Shown: positions 35,078-43,504, counted from the stretch's first letter. The stretch: DNA of 64,000 bases from Martinezella rhizogenes (GCA_013322215.1 JAAMEZ010000047.1:62001-126000), one strand, 5' to 3'. The notes: a model not told the origin generated them from the letters alone. Program-made: numbers and translations.

Positions 35078-35581
35078 ATGAAGCTCGGAGACGGCGTCGA
35101 ACAATCCATTCATTGCGTTGGCATGCTGGCGGGCCTGTCCGATGGTGGCGTACTTTCGGCAGCAGCACTCGCCGAATTTCATGGCGTTTCGGTCAGTTAT
35201 CTTCTGAAGCACCTGCAGGCGCTCTCTGGCGCCGGCATTCTCGACACGGTTCCGGGGCCAAAGGGCGGCTATCGGCTGGCGCGCAAGCCGGAGGCGATCA
35301 GCCTGCTTGATATCGTACTTGCGGCGGAAGGCCCCGCCCCCGCCTTCCGTTGCAGCGAAATTCGCCAGCGCGGGCCGAACCCCTTGGAAGGGCGCTACTT
35401 TGCCAAGCCCTGCGGCATCAATGCCGCCATGCTGGCAGCCGAACGCGTCTACCGGGCCGAACTGGCCAAAACAAGCATCGCCGACGTGCTGACCGATCTC
35501 AGGCAGACGGACACCGACGGTGGCATAGCCGCGAGAGGCTGCGCCTTTCTCGAGCTGCATGAACGCAAGACCAAAAACTGA
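35078..35581 (+). CDS. Rrf2-family transcriptional regulator
   Basis: 167 residues. The N-terminal winged helix-turn-helix includes VSVSYLLKHLQALSGAGILD and the wing GPKGGYRLAR (near residues 37-68), typical of Rrf2. Cysteines at 92 and 112 (FRCSEIRQRG, PCGIN) and one near the C-terminus could form a redox or metal-sensing site; the three-cysteine cluster of IscR is not present. It precedes an AhpD-like gene by 31 bases on the same strand, so it probably controls peroxide or disulfide-linked defence. A palindrome overlaps its own promoter. Confidence 0.85.
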   Translation: MKLGDGVEQSIHCVGMLAGLSDGGVLSAAALAEFHGVSVSYLLKHLQALSGAGILDTVPGPKGGYRLARKPEAISLLDIVLAAEGPAPAFRCSEIRQRGPNPLEGRYFAKPCGINAAMLAAERVYRAELAKTSIADVLTDLRQTDTDGGIAARGCAFLELHERKTKN

Positions 35582-35612
35582 ACCCCAAGATTTAAACCCA
35601 AGGAGAAGACCC

Positions 35613-36074
35613 ATGCATCCGCGTTTCAACTTCGCCAAAGCCTCCCCGGACTCCTACAAGGCCGTCGTCGCGCTGGAGAACTTCGTTCAGAGCAGCGGCC
35701 TCGAGCGCCGCTTCATTCACCTGATCAAGCTCCGCGCCTCGCAGATCAACGGCTGCGCCTACTGCGTCGACATGCATGTGAAGGAAGCCCGCCATGATGG
35801 CTTAAGCGAGCAGTGGATCAACCTGATGTGCGTCTGGTGGGAATCGCCCGTTTATGACGACCGCGAGCGCGCCCTGCTCCGCTGGGTCGATTCGGTGACT
35901 AAGATCGCCCAGACAGGCATTCCGGATTCCGACTTCGAGCCGCTGAAGCAGCATTTCAGCGAAGAGGAAATCGTCAAGATCACCGTGGCGATCGGCGCGA
36001 TCAACATCTGGAACCGCCTCGCCGTCGGCTTCCGCTCGCAGCATCCGGTGGATGCGGCAAGCAAGGCTGCTTGA
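35613..36074 (+). CDS. Carboxymuconolactone decarboxylase / AhpD-like alkylhydroperoxidase
   Basis: 153 residues, all helical. The peroxidatic motif CAYCVDMHVKEAR has cysteines at residues 48 and 51 and a histidine at 55, the E-x11-CxxC-x3-H layout of AhpD. Such proteins reduce organic hydroperoxides through the CxxC pair. The start has AGGAGAAG nine bases upstream. It forms a unit with the Rrf2 regulator before it, which fits induction by oxidative stress. Confidence 0.87.
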   Translation: MHPRFNFAKASPDSYKAVVALENFVQSSGLERRFIHLIKLRASQINGCAYCVDMHVKEARHDGLSEQWINLMCVWWESPVYDDRERALLRWVDSVTKIAQTGIPDSDFEPLKQHFSEEEIVKITVAIGAINIWNRLAVGFRSQHPVDAASKAA

Positions 36075-36120
36075 ACCTGCTTTCTCTGAGCATGCTGTAG
36101 CCAGAGTCCTCCCTTGAACA

Positions 36121-36282
36121 CCGTCATCCTTGGGCTCGACCCGAGGATCCAGGCACAGGGAGGTCAGCGCAGCAAAAAACGCCGCCAACGAGTACCGGCG
36201 AGAGTGCATCCCTTGATGCGAGGCATACCAATATAGTCGGCAGCTCGGGCGTGGATCCTCGGGTCGAGCCCGAGGATGACGG
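36121..36282. repeat. 162-bp element with 31-bp terminal inverted repeats (MITE-like)
   Basis: The ends 36121-36151 and 36252-36282 are inverted copies of one another, identical at 30 of 31 positions (start CCGTCATCC, end GGATGACGG). Each arm is also an internal palindrome, CCTCGGG..CCCGAGG. The 100-base interior carries no gene. No clear target-site duplication is seen. It lies between the AhpD-like gene and the end of glnII. Confidence 0.75.
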
Positions 36283-36352
36283 AGTATCGGGTTGGCAGCG
36301 CGGGGACCTAAGAGAGTCTGGCCGATGACTGCCATTTGATAACCTCAGAACG

Positions 36353-36378
36353 AAAAACGCGGAGCCAAAGCCCCGCGT
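36353..36378 (-). terminator. Intrinsic terminator of glnII
   Basis: ACGCGG (36357-36362) and CCGCGT (36373-36378) form a stem with a 10-base loop; the AAAAA at 36353-36357 gives a T-run on the minus strand. It lies 45 bases after the glnII stop. Confidence 0.7.
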
Positions 36379-36422
36379 CATTCTTTGGTTTTCCTCTGCT
36401 TGGCAAGCCAAGCCGGAAACGA

Positions 36423-37463
36423 TCAAGCTGCAACCGAGCCGAAGCCAGCGGTCGGGACTTCCGAGATGGTCTTCAGGACCTGGGAAGCGATCTGGTAGGG
36501 GCAACCCTGAGAGTTCGGACGACGATCTTCGAGGTAGCCCTTGTAATCGTTCTTGATGAACGAGTGCGGAACGCGGATCGAAGCGCCGCGGTCGGCAACG
36601 CCGTAGCTGAACTTGTTCCACGGAGCAGTTTCATGCTTGCCGGTCAGGCGCATGTGGTTGTCCGGGCCGTAAACCGCGATGTGGTCGTGCAGGTTCTTGT
36701 CGAACTGAGCCATCAGCGCTTCGAAATAGGCCTTGCCGCCGACTTCGCGCATGAACTTGGTGGAGAAGTTGCAGTGCATGCCGGAGCCGTTCCAGTCGGT
36801 GTCGCCGAGCGGCTTGCAGTGGAACTCGATGTCGATGCCGTACTTTTCGCACAGACGCAGCAGCAGGTAGCGAGCCATCCAGATCTGGTCGGCGGCGCGC
36901 TTGGAGCCCTTGCCGAAAATCTGGAATTCCCACTGACCCTTGGCCACTTCGGCATTGATGCCTTCGTGGTTGATGCCTGCCTCCAGGCAAAGGTCGAGAT
37001 GCTCTTCAACGATTTCGCGAGCGACATCGCCGACGTTCTTGTAGCCGACGCCGGTGTAGTACGGGCCTTGCGGAGCCGGATAGCCGGATTCCGGGAAGCC
37101 GAGCGGACGGCCGTCCTTGTAGAAGAAGTATTCCTGCTCGAAGCCGAACCATGCGTCTTCATCGTCGAGGATGGTCGCGCGGCTGTTGGATTCATGCGGG
37201 GTGACGCCATCCGGCATCATGACTTCGCACATGACGAGCGCGCCGTTCGTACGGGCCGGGTCCGGATAGATGGCGACGGGCTTCAGCACGCAATCGGAGC
37301 TGCGGCCTTCGGCCTGCATCGTCGACGAACCATCGAAGCCCCAAAGCGGAAGCTGCTCGAGCGTCGGAAATGCGTCGAATTCCTTGATCTGCGTTTTACC
37401 GCGCAGGTTCGGTACTGGGGTATATCCGTCGAGCCAGATGTACTCGAGCTTAAACTTCGTCAT
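36423..37463 (-). CDS. glnII: Glutamine synthetase II (eukaryote-like)
   Basis: 346 residues, the GSII length (GSI would be about 470). It makes glutamine from glutamate and ammonia. The N-terminal KLEYIWLDGYTPVPNLRGKT, the catalytic WGFDGSST, the metal-binding WFGFEQEYFFYKDG and EGINAEVAKGQWEFQ, and the ATP-side DRGASIRVPHSF are all seen. The start (MTKFKLEYIW) is preceded by TGAGGTGCG. The divergent partner at 37907 is the 63-residue GstI-type translational inhibitor known from R. leguminosarum. A sigma-54 promoter lies 96-110 bases upstream, as expected for an NtrC-activated gene. Confidence 0.95.
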   Translation of the reverse strand: MTKFKLEYIWLDGYTPVPNLRGKTQIKEFDAFPTLEQLPLWGFDGSSTMQAEGRSSDCVLKPVAIYPDPARTNGALVMCEVMMPDGVTPHESNSRATILDDEDAWFGFEQEYFFYKDGRPLGFPESGYPAPQGPYYTGVGYKNVGDVAREIVEEHLDLCLEAGINHEGINAEVAKGQWEFQIFGKGSKRAADQIWMARYLLLRLCEKYGIDIEFHCKPLGDTDWNGSGMHCNFSTKFMREVGGKAYFEALMAQFDKNLHDHIAVYGPDNHMRLTGKHETAPWNKFSYGVADRGASIRVPHSFIKNDYKGYLEDRRPNSQGCPYQIASQVLKTISEVPTAGFGSVAA

Positions 37464-37558
37464 TACGCACCTCATAACAGTTAATCAGGCGAAGTAGGAA
37501 AACTTGGCCGGCGCGCCCGCCGGAAAATTCCTCACTACGAACGGCTGCCGAGGGAGAT

Positions 37559-37573
37559 GCATTTGCCGTGCCA
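37559..37573 (-). promoter_or_regulatory. Sigma-54 promoter of glnII
   Basis: On the minus strand TGGCACG-GCAA-ATGC: the -24 element is a full consensus match (TGGCACG, 37573-37567) and the -12 element keeps the invariant GC (37560-37559). Transcription would begin near 37548, about 85 bases before the start codon. glnII of rhizobia is known to be NtrC/sigma-54 dependent. I could not identify NtrC sites with confidence. Confidence 0.8.
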
Positions 37574-37786
37574 AATCGCATCGACACCCGGCTCGTCAGG
37601 CGAGATTTTTATGAATCAGGCATGTTCGGGCAAGATTTCCGGGCGCCAACCATCGGATTCTTTTTCAAATCGCCTGCGTCGTTCCAACGGAGCTGACAAG
37701 ATGTCGCAGGCTTGTCGTCCCCGGGAATGGATCGAAAAACCGGCAGATCAAAGAAACGGCATCGACCGCACTACTGACGGATTGCC

Positions 37787-37792
37787 TATAAT
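37787..37792 (+). promoter_or_regulatory. Weak candidate -10 element for gstI
   Basis: TATAAT at 37787-37792 is the best -10 hexamer upstream of gstI; the only -35 candidate, TCGACC, is 19 bases away, so the promoter is uncertain. An alternative -10, TATATA, lies at 37848-37853. The remaining 37574-37780 interval shows no gene. Confidence 0.3.
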
Positions 37793-37906
37793 TTCATCAT
37801 TTAGCATTTTTTTTAAGCGGAATGATGATATTCGCCTTCGACTTTGCTATATATGAGCTGTCTCTTGAAGCGCGCCCGCTTGAACACCAAAAGGGAGAGA
37901 CAACGA

Positions 37907-38098
37907 ATGGCAATCGGTACTCGGCACGAAACCGCAAAGATCTATCAGTTTCCCGTCACGGCCCGCTCGACGGCGGTGAGCCAGCGTCCGAAGGTGAACC
38001 TCACCCCGGATATCGGCCCGACCATTGCAACGGCCGCATTCGACAGCTGGTATCATGAAGCCGCGATCGTCGAATCCGACGAGACCCGCAAGCAATAG
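37907..38098 (+). CDS. gstI: GstI-type small protein, glutamine synthetase II translational inhibitor (DUF2735)
   Basis: 63 residues, the exact size described for GstI of R. leguminosarum, where the protein blocks translation of glnII mRNA under nitrogen excess. The sequence MAIGTRHETAKIYQFPVTAR followed by a polar central segment and AAFDSWYHEAAIVESDETRK matches the DUF2735 family. It is divergent from glnII across 443 bases, as in the published locus. The ribosome site is AAGGGAGAGA. Role is assigned from family and position; not tested here. Confidence 0.87.
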   Translation: MAIGTRHETAKIYQFPVTARSTAVSQRPKVNLTPDIGPTIATAAFDSWYHEAAIVESDETRKQ

Positions 38099-38107
38099 GC
38101 ATCAGCC

Positions 38108-38743
38108 TTACAGCGCTATATAGCGATCCGAGCGATGATTGATCGCGACGAAGAGGTTGAGCGCGATTGCGCCGATCACGGAGCAGATGACCACCGGAGG
38201 CGTGGTCACCGCGAAAGCAACAGCAAGCACGCATAGATCGATTGCCAGCTGTACCAGCCCTGCCCTGACACCAAAACGTTCCTGCAGATAAATCCCCAGA
38301 ATGCCGACGCCGCCGAGACTGGCGCGATGACGATAGAGCGCGAGCAGCCCGAAGCCGAGCAGGATGCCGCCGAGAAGCGCCGACCACAGCGCATTGATAT
38401 GCGCGACATCGAAGAGCAACGGCTGCACATTGGTCAGCAGCGAGGTCAACGTGATGGCGATGAAGGTCTTGACGGTGAAGACCGTGCCGAGCTGCTTCAG
38501 CGACAGATAGAAGAACGGCAGATTGACCACGAAGAAGGCCAGGCCGAAATTCACGCCGATCGCATAATGCAGAAGGAAGGCAATCCCGGCGGTGCTGCCG
38601 GTCAAGAGGCCGGCGCTCGAAAGGCAGAACAGCCCAAGCGACGAAATGAGGCTGCCCGTCAGGATGCCCTGAACGTCCTCGATCCACGAATGCCGGGTCG
38701 CGGAAGTATTCCAGACGCCAAATGCGCTCTTTGCGTTCGCCAT
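38108..38743 (-). CDS. YitT-family membrane protein
   Basis: 211 residues, five to six hydrophobic helices with the YitT/DUF161 features GLFCLSSAGLLTGSTAGIAFLLHY (split around the glycine-rich turn) and YRHRASLGGVGILGIYLQERFG. Family function is unknown. It is an inner-membrane protein, convergent with gstI (the stops are nine bases apart). Start chosen at MANAKSAFGV; a shorter start would lose the first helix. Confidence 0.8.
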   Translation of the reverse strand: MANAKSAFGVWNTSATRHSWIEDVQGILTGSLISSLGLFCLSSAGLLTGSTAGIAFLLHYAIGVNFGLAFFVVNLPFFYLSLKQLGTVFTVKTFIAITLTSLLTNVQPLLFDVAHINALWSALLGGILLGFGLLALYRHRASLGGVGILGIYLQERFGVRAGLVQLAIDLCVLAVAFAVTTPPVVICSVIGAIALNLFVAINHRSDRYIAL

Positions 38744-38850
38744 GTGCTTTCCCCTGGGTTTCCAGGCTTTTTGCTGAAAGCGCCGACAACAATCAAGCGA
38801 AAATACGTAAGCAATGCTGACCTATTTTAAATTCGCAAGATTCGCAATCG

Positions 38851-39804
38851 TCAGGCCGATTTGTGGGTAATGAACAGAATGCCGTGGACCGGTTTTCCGC
38901 CATCCATGCGAATGACGCTGTGGGTGAGATCCAGCACCGTAAAGCCGTGGGCGGCCAAAATTTCTCTGACATAGGCCTCGGAGTGGGCGAACCGCAGGGA
39001 ATCGCGCAGCACGTAACCGTCCGGCTGCTGCGCATCCTCGACGGAAAAGGCGAAGATTGCGTCATCAGTCGAAAGCTTGCGCACGATCGCCATCACGCCT
39101 TGCAGATTGCCGAGATACATCAGCACATCAGCAGCTGTCACCAGATCCGCGCGGCCGGCGGCAAGCCCTTCCTCAAACACGCCAGAGAGATCCGGCTCCA
39201 GAGACAGGTCGGCCTGGCCGAGATAGTCATAGACACTCTTCTCGGCCGCCTTGGCAAGCATGCCTTTCGATAGATCGTAGCCTTCGAGCCGATCGACGCG
39301 CGCGCGGATTTCCGGCCCGAGCAGCCCCGTGCCGCAGCCGAGATCGACGGCGAGGCGGAAATGGTTCGGGATACCGGCAGTCTCGGCAATCAGCGCCGCG
39401 AGCTTGCCGGGAACGGTATAGCCGAGCTTCTCGACCAGCGAGGTTTCGAAGCGATCGGCATAGTCGTCGAACAGTCGCTCAACATAGAGGCTCGGCGGCC
39501 GATCGGGCACCTCAGCGCCGCCGAGAACCGCAAGCTTCAGGCGGGCGCCAAAGACATCACCTTCATCGAGCGCCAGCACCTCGGTCAGCGCGGCGATCGC
39601 GCCCGGCGCATCGCCGGCCTTCTCGCGATAGGTCGCAAGCGTGAACCAGCCCGCCGCCCAGCGAGGAACCAGCTCCAGCGCCTGCTCCATCAGTTCGGCA
39701 GCGCTTGCAGGCTCGCCGCTTTCGGCAAGCATCTTCGCGTAATCAGCGCGGCGGTCGGCGATGACATCGCCGGAGGAAAGCTGGCTCGGCAGCATCGGTT
39801 TCAT
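38851..39804 (-). CDS. TPR-containing SAM-dependent methyltransferase
   Basis: 317 residues. An N-terminal tetratricopeptide-like part (ASAAELMEQALELVPRWAAG, GDAPGAIAALTEVLALDEGD, about residues 33-80) precedes a class I methyltransferase domain whose SAM motif is LAVDLGCGTGLLGPEIR (near 149-165) and whose post-motifs are TAADVLMYLGNL and AFSVEDA. Substrate unknown. It lies 107 bases upstream of the yitT-like gene on the same strand. The family is common in alphaproteobacteria. Confidence 0.8.
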   Translation of the reverse strand: MKPMLPSQLSSGDVIADRRADYAKMLAESGEPASAAELMEQALELVPRWAAGWFTLATYREKAGDAPGAIAALTEVLALDEGDVFGARLKLAVLGGAEVPDRPPSLYVERLFDDYADRFETSLVEKLGYTVPGKLAALIAETAGIPNHFRLAVDLGCGTGLLGPEIRARVDRLEGYDLSKGMLAKAAEKSVYDYLGQADLSLEPDLSGVFEEGLAAGRADLVTAADVLMYLGNLQGVMAIVRKLSTDDAIFAFSVEDAQQPDGYVLRDSLRFAHSEAYVREILAAHGFTVLDLTHSVIRMDGGKPVHGILFITHKSA

Positions 39805-39961
39805 CCTGTTTGACGCCCGCCTTTGAACGCGGCCACAAAAAAACTCAAGTCCTATTTCAGGCAGGGCCTAGTTTAGAGTGTGAGCCGGGCAAAAGTGCTT
39901 GCGAGTCGTGGGTCCCGGCCCTATCTCAACACCGGCCGACCGCCATTATGGAGACGTCAGA

Positions 39962-40228
39962 ATGTCCGATCAGGTGAACAGATTCCTTGGCGACTCGCCG
40001 GGCCGAACGCTGGTGAAGCTCGTCATCGTGTCGCTCGTCGTCGGCTTCGTGATGAAGTTCTTCGGCTGGCGTCCGCTCGATTTCCTCTACGGCGTCCGCC
40101 GCTTCCTGCTCGATCTCTGGCACAGCGGCTTCGCCGCGCTCGGCGAATTCGGCGATTATGTGCTCGTCGGCGCATCCATCGTCATTCCGATCTTCATCAT
40201 CCTCCGCCTGTTCAACTACCGCAGCTGA
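39962..40228 (+). CDS. Small inner-membrane protein (DUF6460-like)
   Basis: 88 residues with two hydrophobic helices, LVKLVIVSLVVGFVMKFFGW (about 18-37) and GDYVLVGASIVIPIFIILRL (about 66-85), separated by FLYGVRRFLLDLWHSG. No catalytic residues; function unknown. The start at 39962 follows GGAGACGTCAGA. The CAP-domain gene begins immediately after its stop (TGACATG), so the two are in one unit. Confidence 0.75.
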   Translation: MSDQVNRFLGDSPGRTLVKLVIVSLVVGFVMKFFGWRPLDFLYGVRRFLLDLWHSGFAALGEFGDYVLVGASIVIPIFIILRLFNYRS

Positions 40229-40229
40229 C

Positions 40230-40733
40230 ATGACCTCCCAGACCCTGACCTTAACGCGCCGCGATGCGTTGCGCCTAGCCGCCCTTGCGCTCACCGCATC
40301 AGTCGCAAGCTGTGCGACGCCGCCAGCCCATGTTTCCAATATACCTGCCAGCGACCAGACCGCCTCCGCCCTGCCGCTCGTCAATGCGCTGCGCGCCAAG
40401 AATGGCCTGCCGCCGCTGAAGATCGATACGGCGGCCAGTGCCGCCGCCATCTATCAGGCGCGGCGCATGGCCAACGCCGGCAAGATGGAACACCTGATCG
40501 GCCTCGGCGACGATTTCGGCAAGCGCGTCAAGGCAAGCGGCGTCAAGCTGCCTGCAGCCGAGAACATCGCCGAGGGACAACACGACGTGAATGCCGCGGT
40601 GACGGCCTGGATCAATTCGCCGAAGCATTTGCACAACATGCTCGGCAAATATGACGGCCTGGGTGTCGCTCTTGCCTCTACCCCCTCTTCCGGCAACAGG
40701 CCTTATTGGTCCATGGTGCTGTCCTCAGATTGA
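40230..40733 (+). CDS. CAP-domain lipoprotein
   Basis: 167 residues. The N-terminus MTSQTLTLTRRDALRLAALA has a twin-arginine-like pair and is followed by a lipobox-type SVASC with the cysteine at about residue 30. The CAP/SCP (PR-1-like) domain follows: LVNALRAKNGLPPLKID, MEHLIGLGDDFGKR, PAAENIAEG and AWINSPKHLHNMLGK. CAP proteins occur secreted in bacteria; their role is mostly unknown, and a cell-wall or lipid-binding function is possible. It follows the small membrane protein with a one-base gap and precedes a MATE gene. Confidence 0.8.
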   Translation: MTSQTLTLTRRDALRLAALALTASVASCATPPAHVSNIPASDQTASALPLVNALRAKNGLPPLKIDTAASAAAIYQARRMANAGKMEHLIGLGDDFGKRVKASGVKLPAAENIAEGQHDVNAAVTAWINSPKHLHNMLGKYDGLGVALASTPSSGNRPYWSMVLSSD

Positions 40734-40749
40734 GGAGGCGTAGGGTCAA

Positions 40750-42099
40750 ATGGATGTCCAGCAAGGGAGCGGAAGGGTACTGCCCTTCGACGTGACGCAT
40801 CGGCTCGTGCTGTCGATCGCGCTTCCGATGACGCTTGGCTTCATGACGACGCCGCTGCTCGGTCTCGTCGACACAGCCGTCGTCGGCCACATGGGCCAGC
40901 CGGATGCGCTGGCGGGCCTTGCCATCGGCGCCGTGCTCTTCGACCTCCTCTTTGCCAGCTTCAACTTCCTGCGCGCCTCGACGACGGGACTGACCGCACA
41001 GGCCTATGGCCGCCACGATCGGCACGAGCAACAGGCAGTCTTCTGGCGCGCCATCATCTCGGCGCTCGGCTGCGGCAGCGTGATCGTGCTCATGTCGCCG
41101 CTGCTGCTCTGGATCGGTATCAAGCTGATGGGGCCTGAAGGCGGCATTGCCGATGCGACCCGCACCTATTTCTCCATCCGCATGCTCTCCGGCCCGGCAG
41201 CACTTGCCAATTACGCGCTGCTCGGCTTCGTGCTCGGCCGCGGCCAGGGCCGCATCGGGCTCTTGCTGCAGACCGTCATCAATGGCGTCAACATCGTGCT
41301 CGCCATCCTGCTCGGGCTCTGGCTTGGCTGGGGCGTCGCCGGCGTTGCCTGGGGCACGCTGATCGGCGAGGCGAGCGGCATGCTGCTCGGGCTTTTCATC
41401 GTGCTGCGCAGCTTTGCTGGCGAGGAAAGGCCGGCGCGCGCGGAATTGCTCTCACGCGCCAAGCTCACGCAGCTTTTCGCGCTTAACCGCGATATCCTCA
41501 TTCGTACTTTCGTGCTGATCGCTGCCTTCACGCTGATGACGCGCATCGGCAACAGCTTTGGTGCGGTCATGCTCGCCGCCAACGCCGTGCTGATGAACTT
41601 CTTTTTATTATCCGGCTATTATCTTGATGGGCTGGCAAATGCGGCTGAGCAGATCACCGGCCGCTCGATCGGCGCCAACTATCGGCCGGCCTTCGAGCGC
41701 GGCTTGAAGCTGACTGCGCTCTGGTCCTTCGGGTTGGCGCTTGCCGCCGCCATCTTCTTCTTCACGGTCGGACCGGCTTTGATCCGCCTGCTGACAACCT
41801 CTGAAGAGGTGCGGACCGCGGCCGGAACCTATCTGCCCTGGGCTGCGATCACGGGTCTGACCGGCGCGCTTGCCTTTTTGATGGACGGCGTCTTCATCGG
41901 CGCCACATGGTCACGTGAGATGCGCAACAAGATGCTGCTTTCCTTCGGTGGCTATCTCATAGCGCTGGCCATCTTCGTGCCGACGCTCGGCAATCACGGC
42001 CTGTGGATGGCCATGAACGCCTTCCTGCTGTTTCGCGGCATCTTCCTGGCCATGGGCCTGAAGAAGCGAGCCGATCAGACGTTCCGGTTCGCCCAGTAA
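40750..42099 (+). CDS. MATE-family efflux transporter (DinF type)
   Basis: 449 residues with twelve hydrophobic helices arranged as two six-helix halves. The first half contains SIALPMTLGFMTTPLLGLVDTAVVGHMG, typical of the DinF/NorM MATE group (the motif ends near residue 47). It is an inner-membrane cation-coupled drug or metabolite exporter. It ends inside the 3' end of pyrD: the two convergent genes overlap by 25 bases, so their mRNAs share a complementary stretch. Confidence 0.87.
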   Translation: MDVQQGSGRVLPFDVTHRLVLSIALPMTLGFMTTPLLGLVDTAVVGHMGQPDALAGLAIGAVLFDLLFASFNFLRASTTGLTAQAYGRHDRHEQQAVFWRAIISALGCGSVIVLMSPLLLWIGIKLMGPEGGIADATRTYFSIRMLSGPAALANYALLGFVLGRGQGRIGLLLQTVINGVNIVLAILLGLWLGWGVAGVAWGTLIGEASGMLLGLFIVLRSFAGEERPARAELLSRAKLTQLFALNRDILIRTFVLIAAFTLMTRIGNSFGAVMLAANAVLMNFFLLSGYYLDGLANAAEQITGRSIGANYRPAFERGLKLTALWSFGLALAAAIFFFTVGPALIRLLTTSEEVRTAAGTYLPWAAITGLTGALAFLMDGVFIGATWSREMRNKMLLSFGGYLIALAIFVPTLGNHGLWMAMNAFLLFRGIFLAMGLKKRADQTFRFAQ

Positions 42100-43163
42100 T
42101 CCAGCTTGGCATCACGCAGATCGCGGATCGAGCTGGCGCGCTCGCGATCGAGCAGCTTCGACAGGCCAGAGACGACCTGTCCCGGCAGACCAGGCCCCTC
42201 ATAGACCATGCAGGAATAAAGCTGCACGAGATCGGCGCCGGCCTTGATCTTTTCCAGCGCCGTTTCCGCCGAGGAAACGCCGCCGACGCCGATGATCGGC
42301 AGTGCGGCACCCACACGGCGGCGCATCTTGGCGAGTACCGTGGTTGATTTCTCAAAGACCGGCTTGCCGGAAAGGCCGCCTGCCTCCCTGGCCTGCCGCT
42401 GATCCTTCAATCCGTCACGGGACAACGTGGTGTTGGAGACGATCAGACCATCGAGCGCATGCGACAGCGCTTCGGCGGCAATGTCGTCCATGCCCTCTTC
42501 GGTGAGATCCGGAGCGATCTTGAGAAAGACCGGAATGCGCTTGCCGGCCTTTACCGCTTCCTCGTCGCGGGCGGCAAGCACGGCCGACAGTAGTGCGGAC
42601 AGGCTTTCGCGCGCCTGCAGATCGCGCAGGCCGGGCGTGTTCGGCGAAGAAATATTGGCGGTGAAATAACGTGCCACGGAATAGAAGCGGCGGATGCCGA
42701 CGACATAGTCGGCAATGCGATCGGCGCTATCCTTGTTGGCGCCGATGTTGACGCCGATGATGCCGTTGCCCCGGATCGACTTGAGCCGCTGGAGCGCCGC
42801 CTCATGGCCCTCATTGTTGAAGCCGAGGCGGTTGATGACACCTTCGTCCTCGACCAGGCGGAAGATGCGCGGGCGCGGGTTGCCGGGCTGCGTCTTCGGC
42901 GTGATGGTGCCGATCTCGGTAAAGCCGAAGCCGAGTTTCAGCAACGCTTCCGGCACTTCGGCATTCTTGTCATAGCCGGCGGCCATGCCGATCGGGTTGG
43001 CAAAATCGAGCCCGGCCACGGTCTGGCGCAGGCGGGGATCCGCGGGGATGCGGCAGGCCGGAACCAGCCCCGATTTCAGCACCGCTATCGACATGCCATG
43101 CGCGGTTTCCGGATCGAACAGGAACAGGCCACGGCGGCCGAGATCGTGAAAGGCGCCAATCAT
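42075..43163 (-). CDS. pyrD: Dihydroorotate dehydrogenase (quinone), class 2
   Basis: 362 residues, class 2 length with an N-terminal membrane-associated helix (GRRGLFLFDPETAHGMSIAVL). It oxidises dihydroorotate to orotate, passing electrons to ubiquinone, the fourth step of pyrimidine synthesis. FMN and substrate motifs are GFGFTEIGTITPKTQPGNPR (near 74-93), RFYSVARYFTANISSPNTPG and the catalytic-serine segment SSPNTPGLRDLQ. Its start codon overlaps the stop of the DUF952 gene by four bases. Confidence 0.95.
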   Translation of the reverse strand: MIGAFHDLGRRGLFLFDPETAHGMSIAVLKSGLVPACRIPADPRLRQTVAGLDFANPIGMAAGYDKNAEVPEALLKLGFGFTEIGTITPKTQPGNPRPRIFRLVEDEGVINRLGFNNEGHEAALQRLKSIRGNGIIGVNIGANKDSADRIADYVVGIRRFYSVARYFTANISSPNTPGLRDLQARESLSALLSAVLAARDEEAVKAGKRIPVFLKIAPDLTEEGMDDIAAEALSHALDGLIVSNTTLSRDGLKDQRQAREAGGLSGKPVFEKSTTVLAKMRRRVGAALPIIGVGGVSSAETALEKIKAGADLVQLYSCMVYEGPGLPGQVVSGLSKLLDRERASSIRDLRDAKLDYWANRNV

Positions 43164-43504
43164 TCCGCCATCTCCGGAAAGATATGGGCGCCGTCATCGC
43201 CAATCGGCAGCGGCTTTTCCCAGAGCACGGCCGAAAGCGGCAGAGGCGCATAGAGATGCGGGAAGAGATCGCCACCGCGCGAGGGTTCGAACACCAGTTT
43301 GTCGCCGAGGACGTCGCCGTCGACCGCCACCAGCAGCAGCCCGGTCTGTCCCGTGAAATAGAGCTCGGCGGTTTTCCGCGCCTGCTTGGCGGTGGAGAGA
43401 TGAATGTAGCCGTCGGTCAGATCGATCGCGGCGCCATGAAAAACGCCGGTTTGTCTGGCTTGCTGCCAGAGCGTGTCCGGCACGATCTTGTAAACCACTG
43501 GCAT
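43160..43504 (-). CDS. DUF952 protein
   Basis: 114 residues beginning MPVVYKIVPDTLWQQA. The DUF952 pattern is HGAAIDLTDGYIHLSTAKQA followed by ELYFTGQTGLLLVAVD and RGGDLFPHLYAPLPLSAV. The family, found widely in bacteria, has no established function. It precedes pyrD with a four-base ATGA overlap, so the two are co-translated. Two in-frame ATGs lie 9 and 12 bases upstream of the chosen start, close to AGAGGG; the true initiator is ambiguous. Confidence 0.8.
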   Translation of the reverse strand: MPVVYKIVPDTLWQQARQTGVFHGAAIDLTDGYIHLSTAKQARKTAELYFTGQTGLLLVAVDGDVLGDKLVFEPSRGGDLFPHLYAPLPLSAVLWEKPLPIGDDGAHIFPEMAE

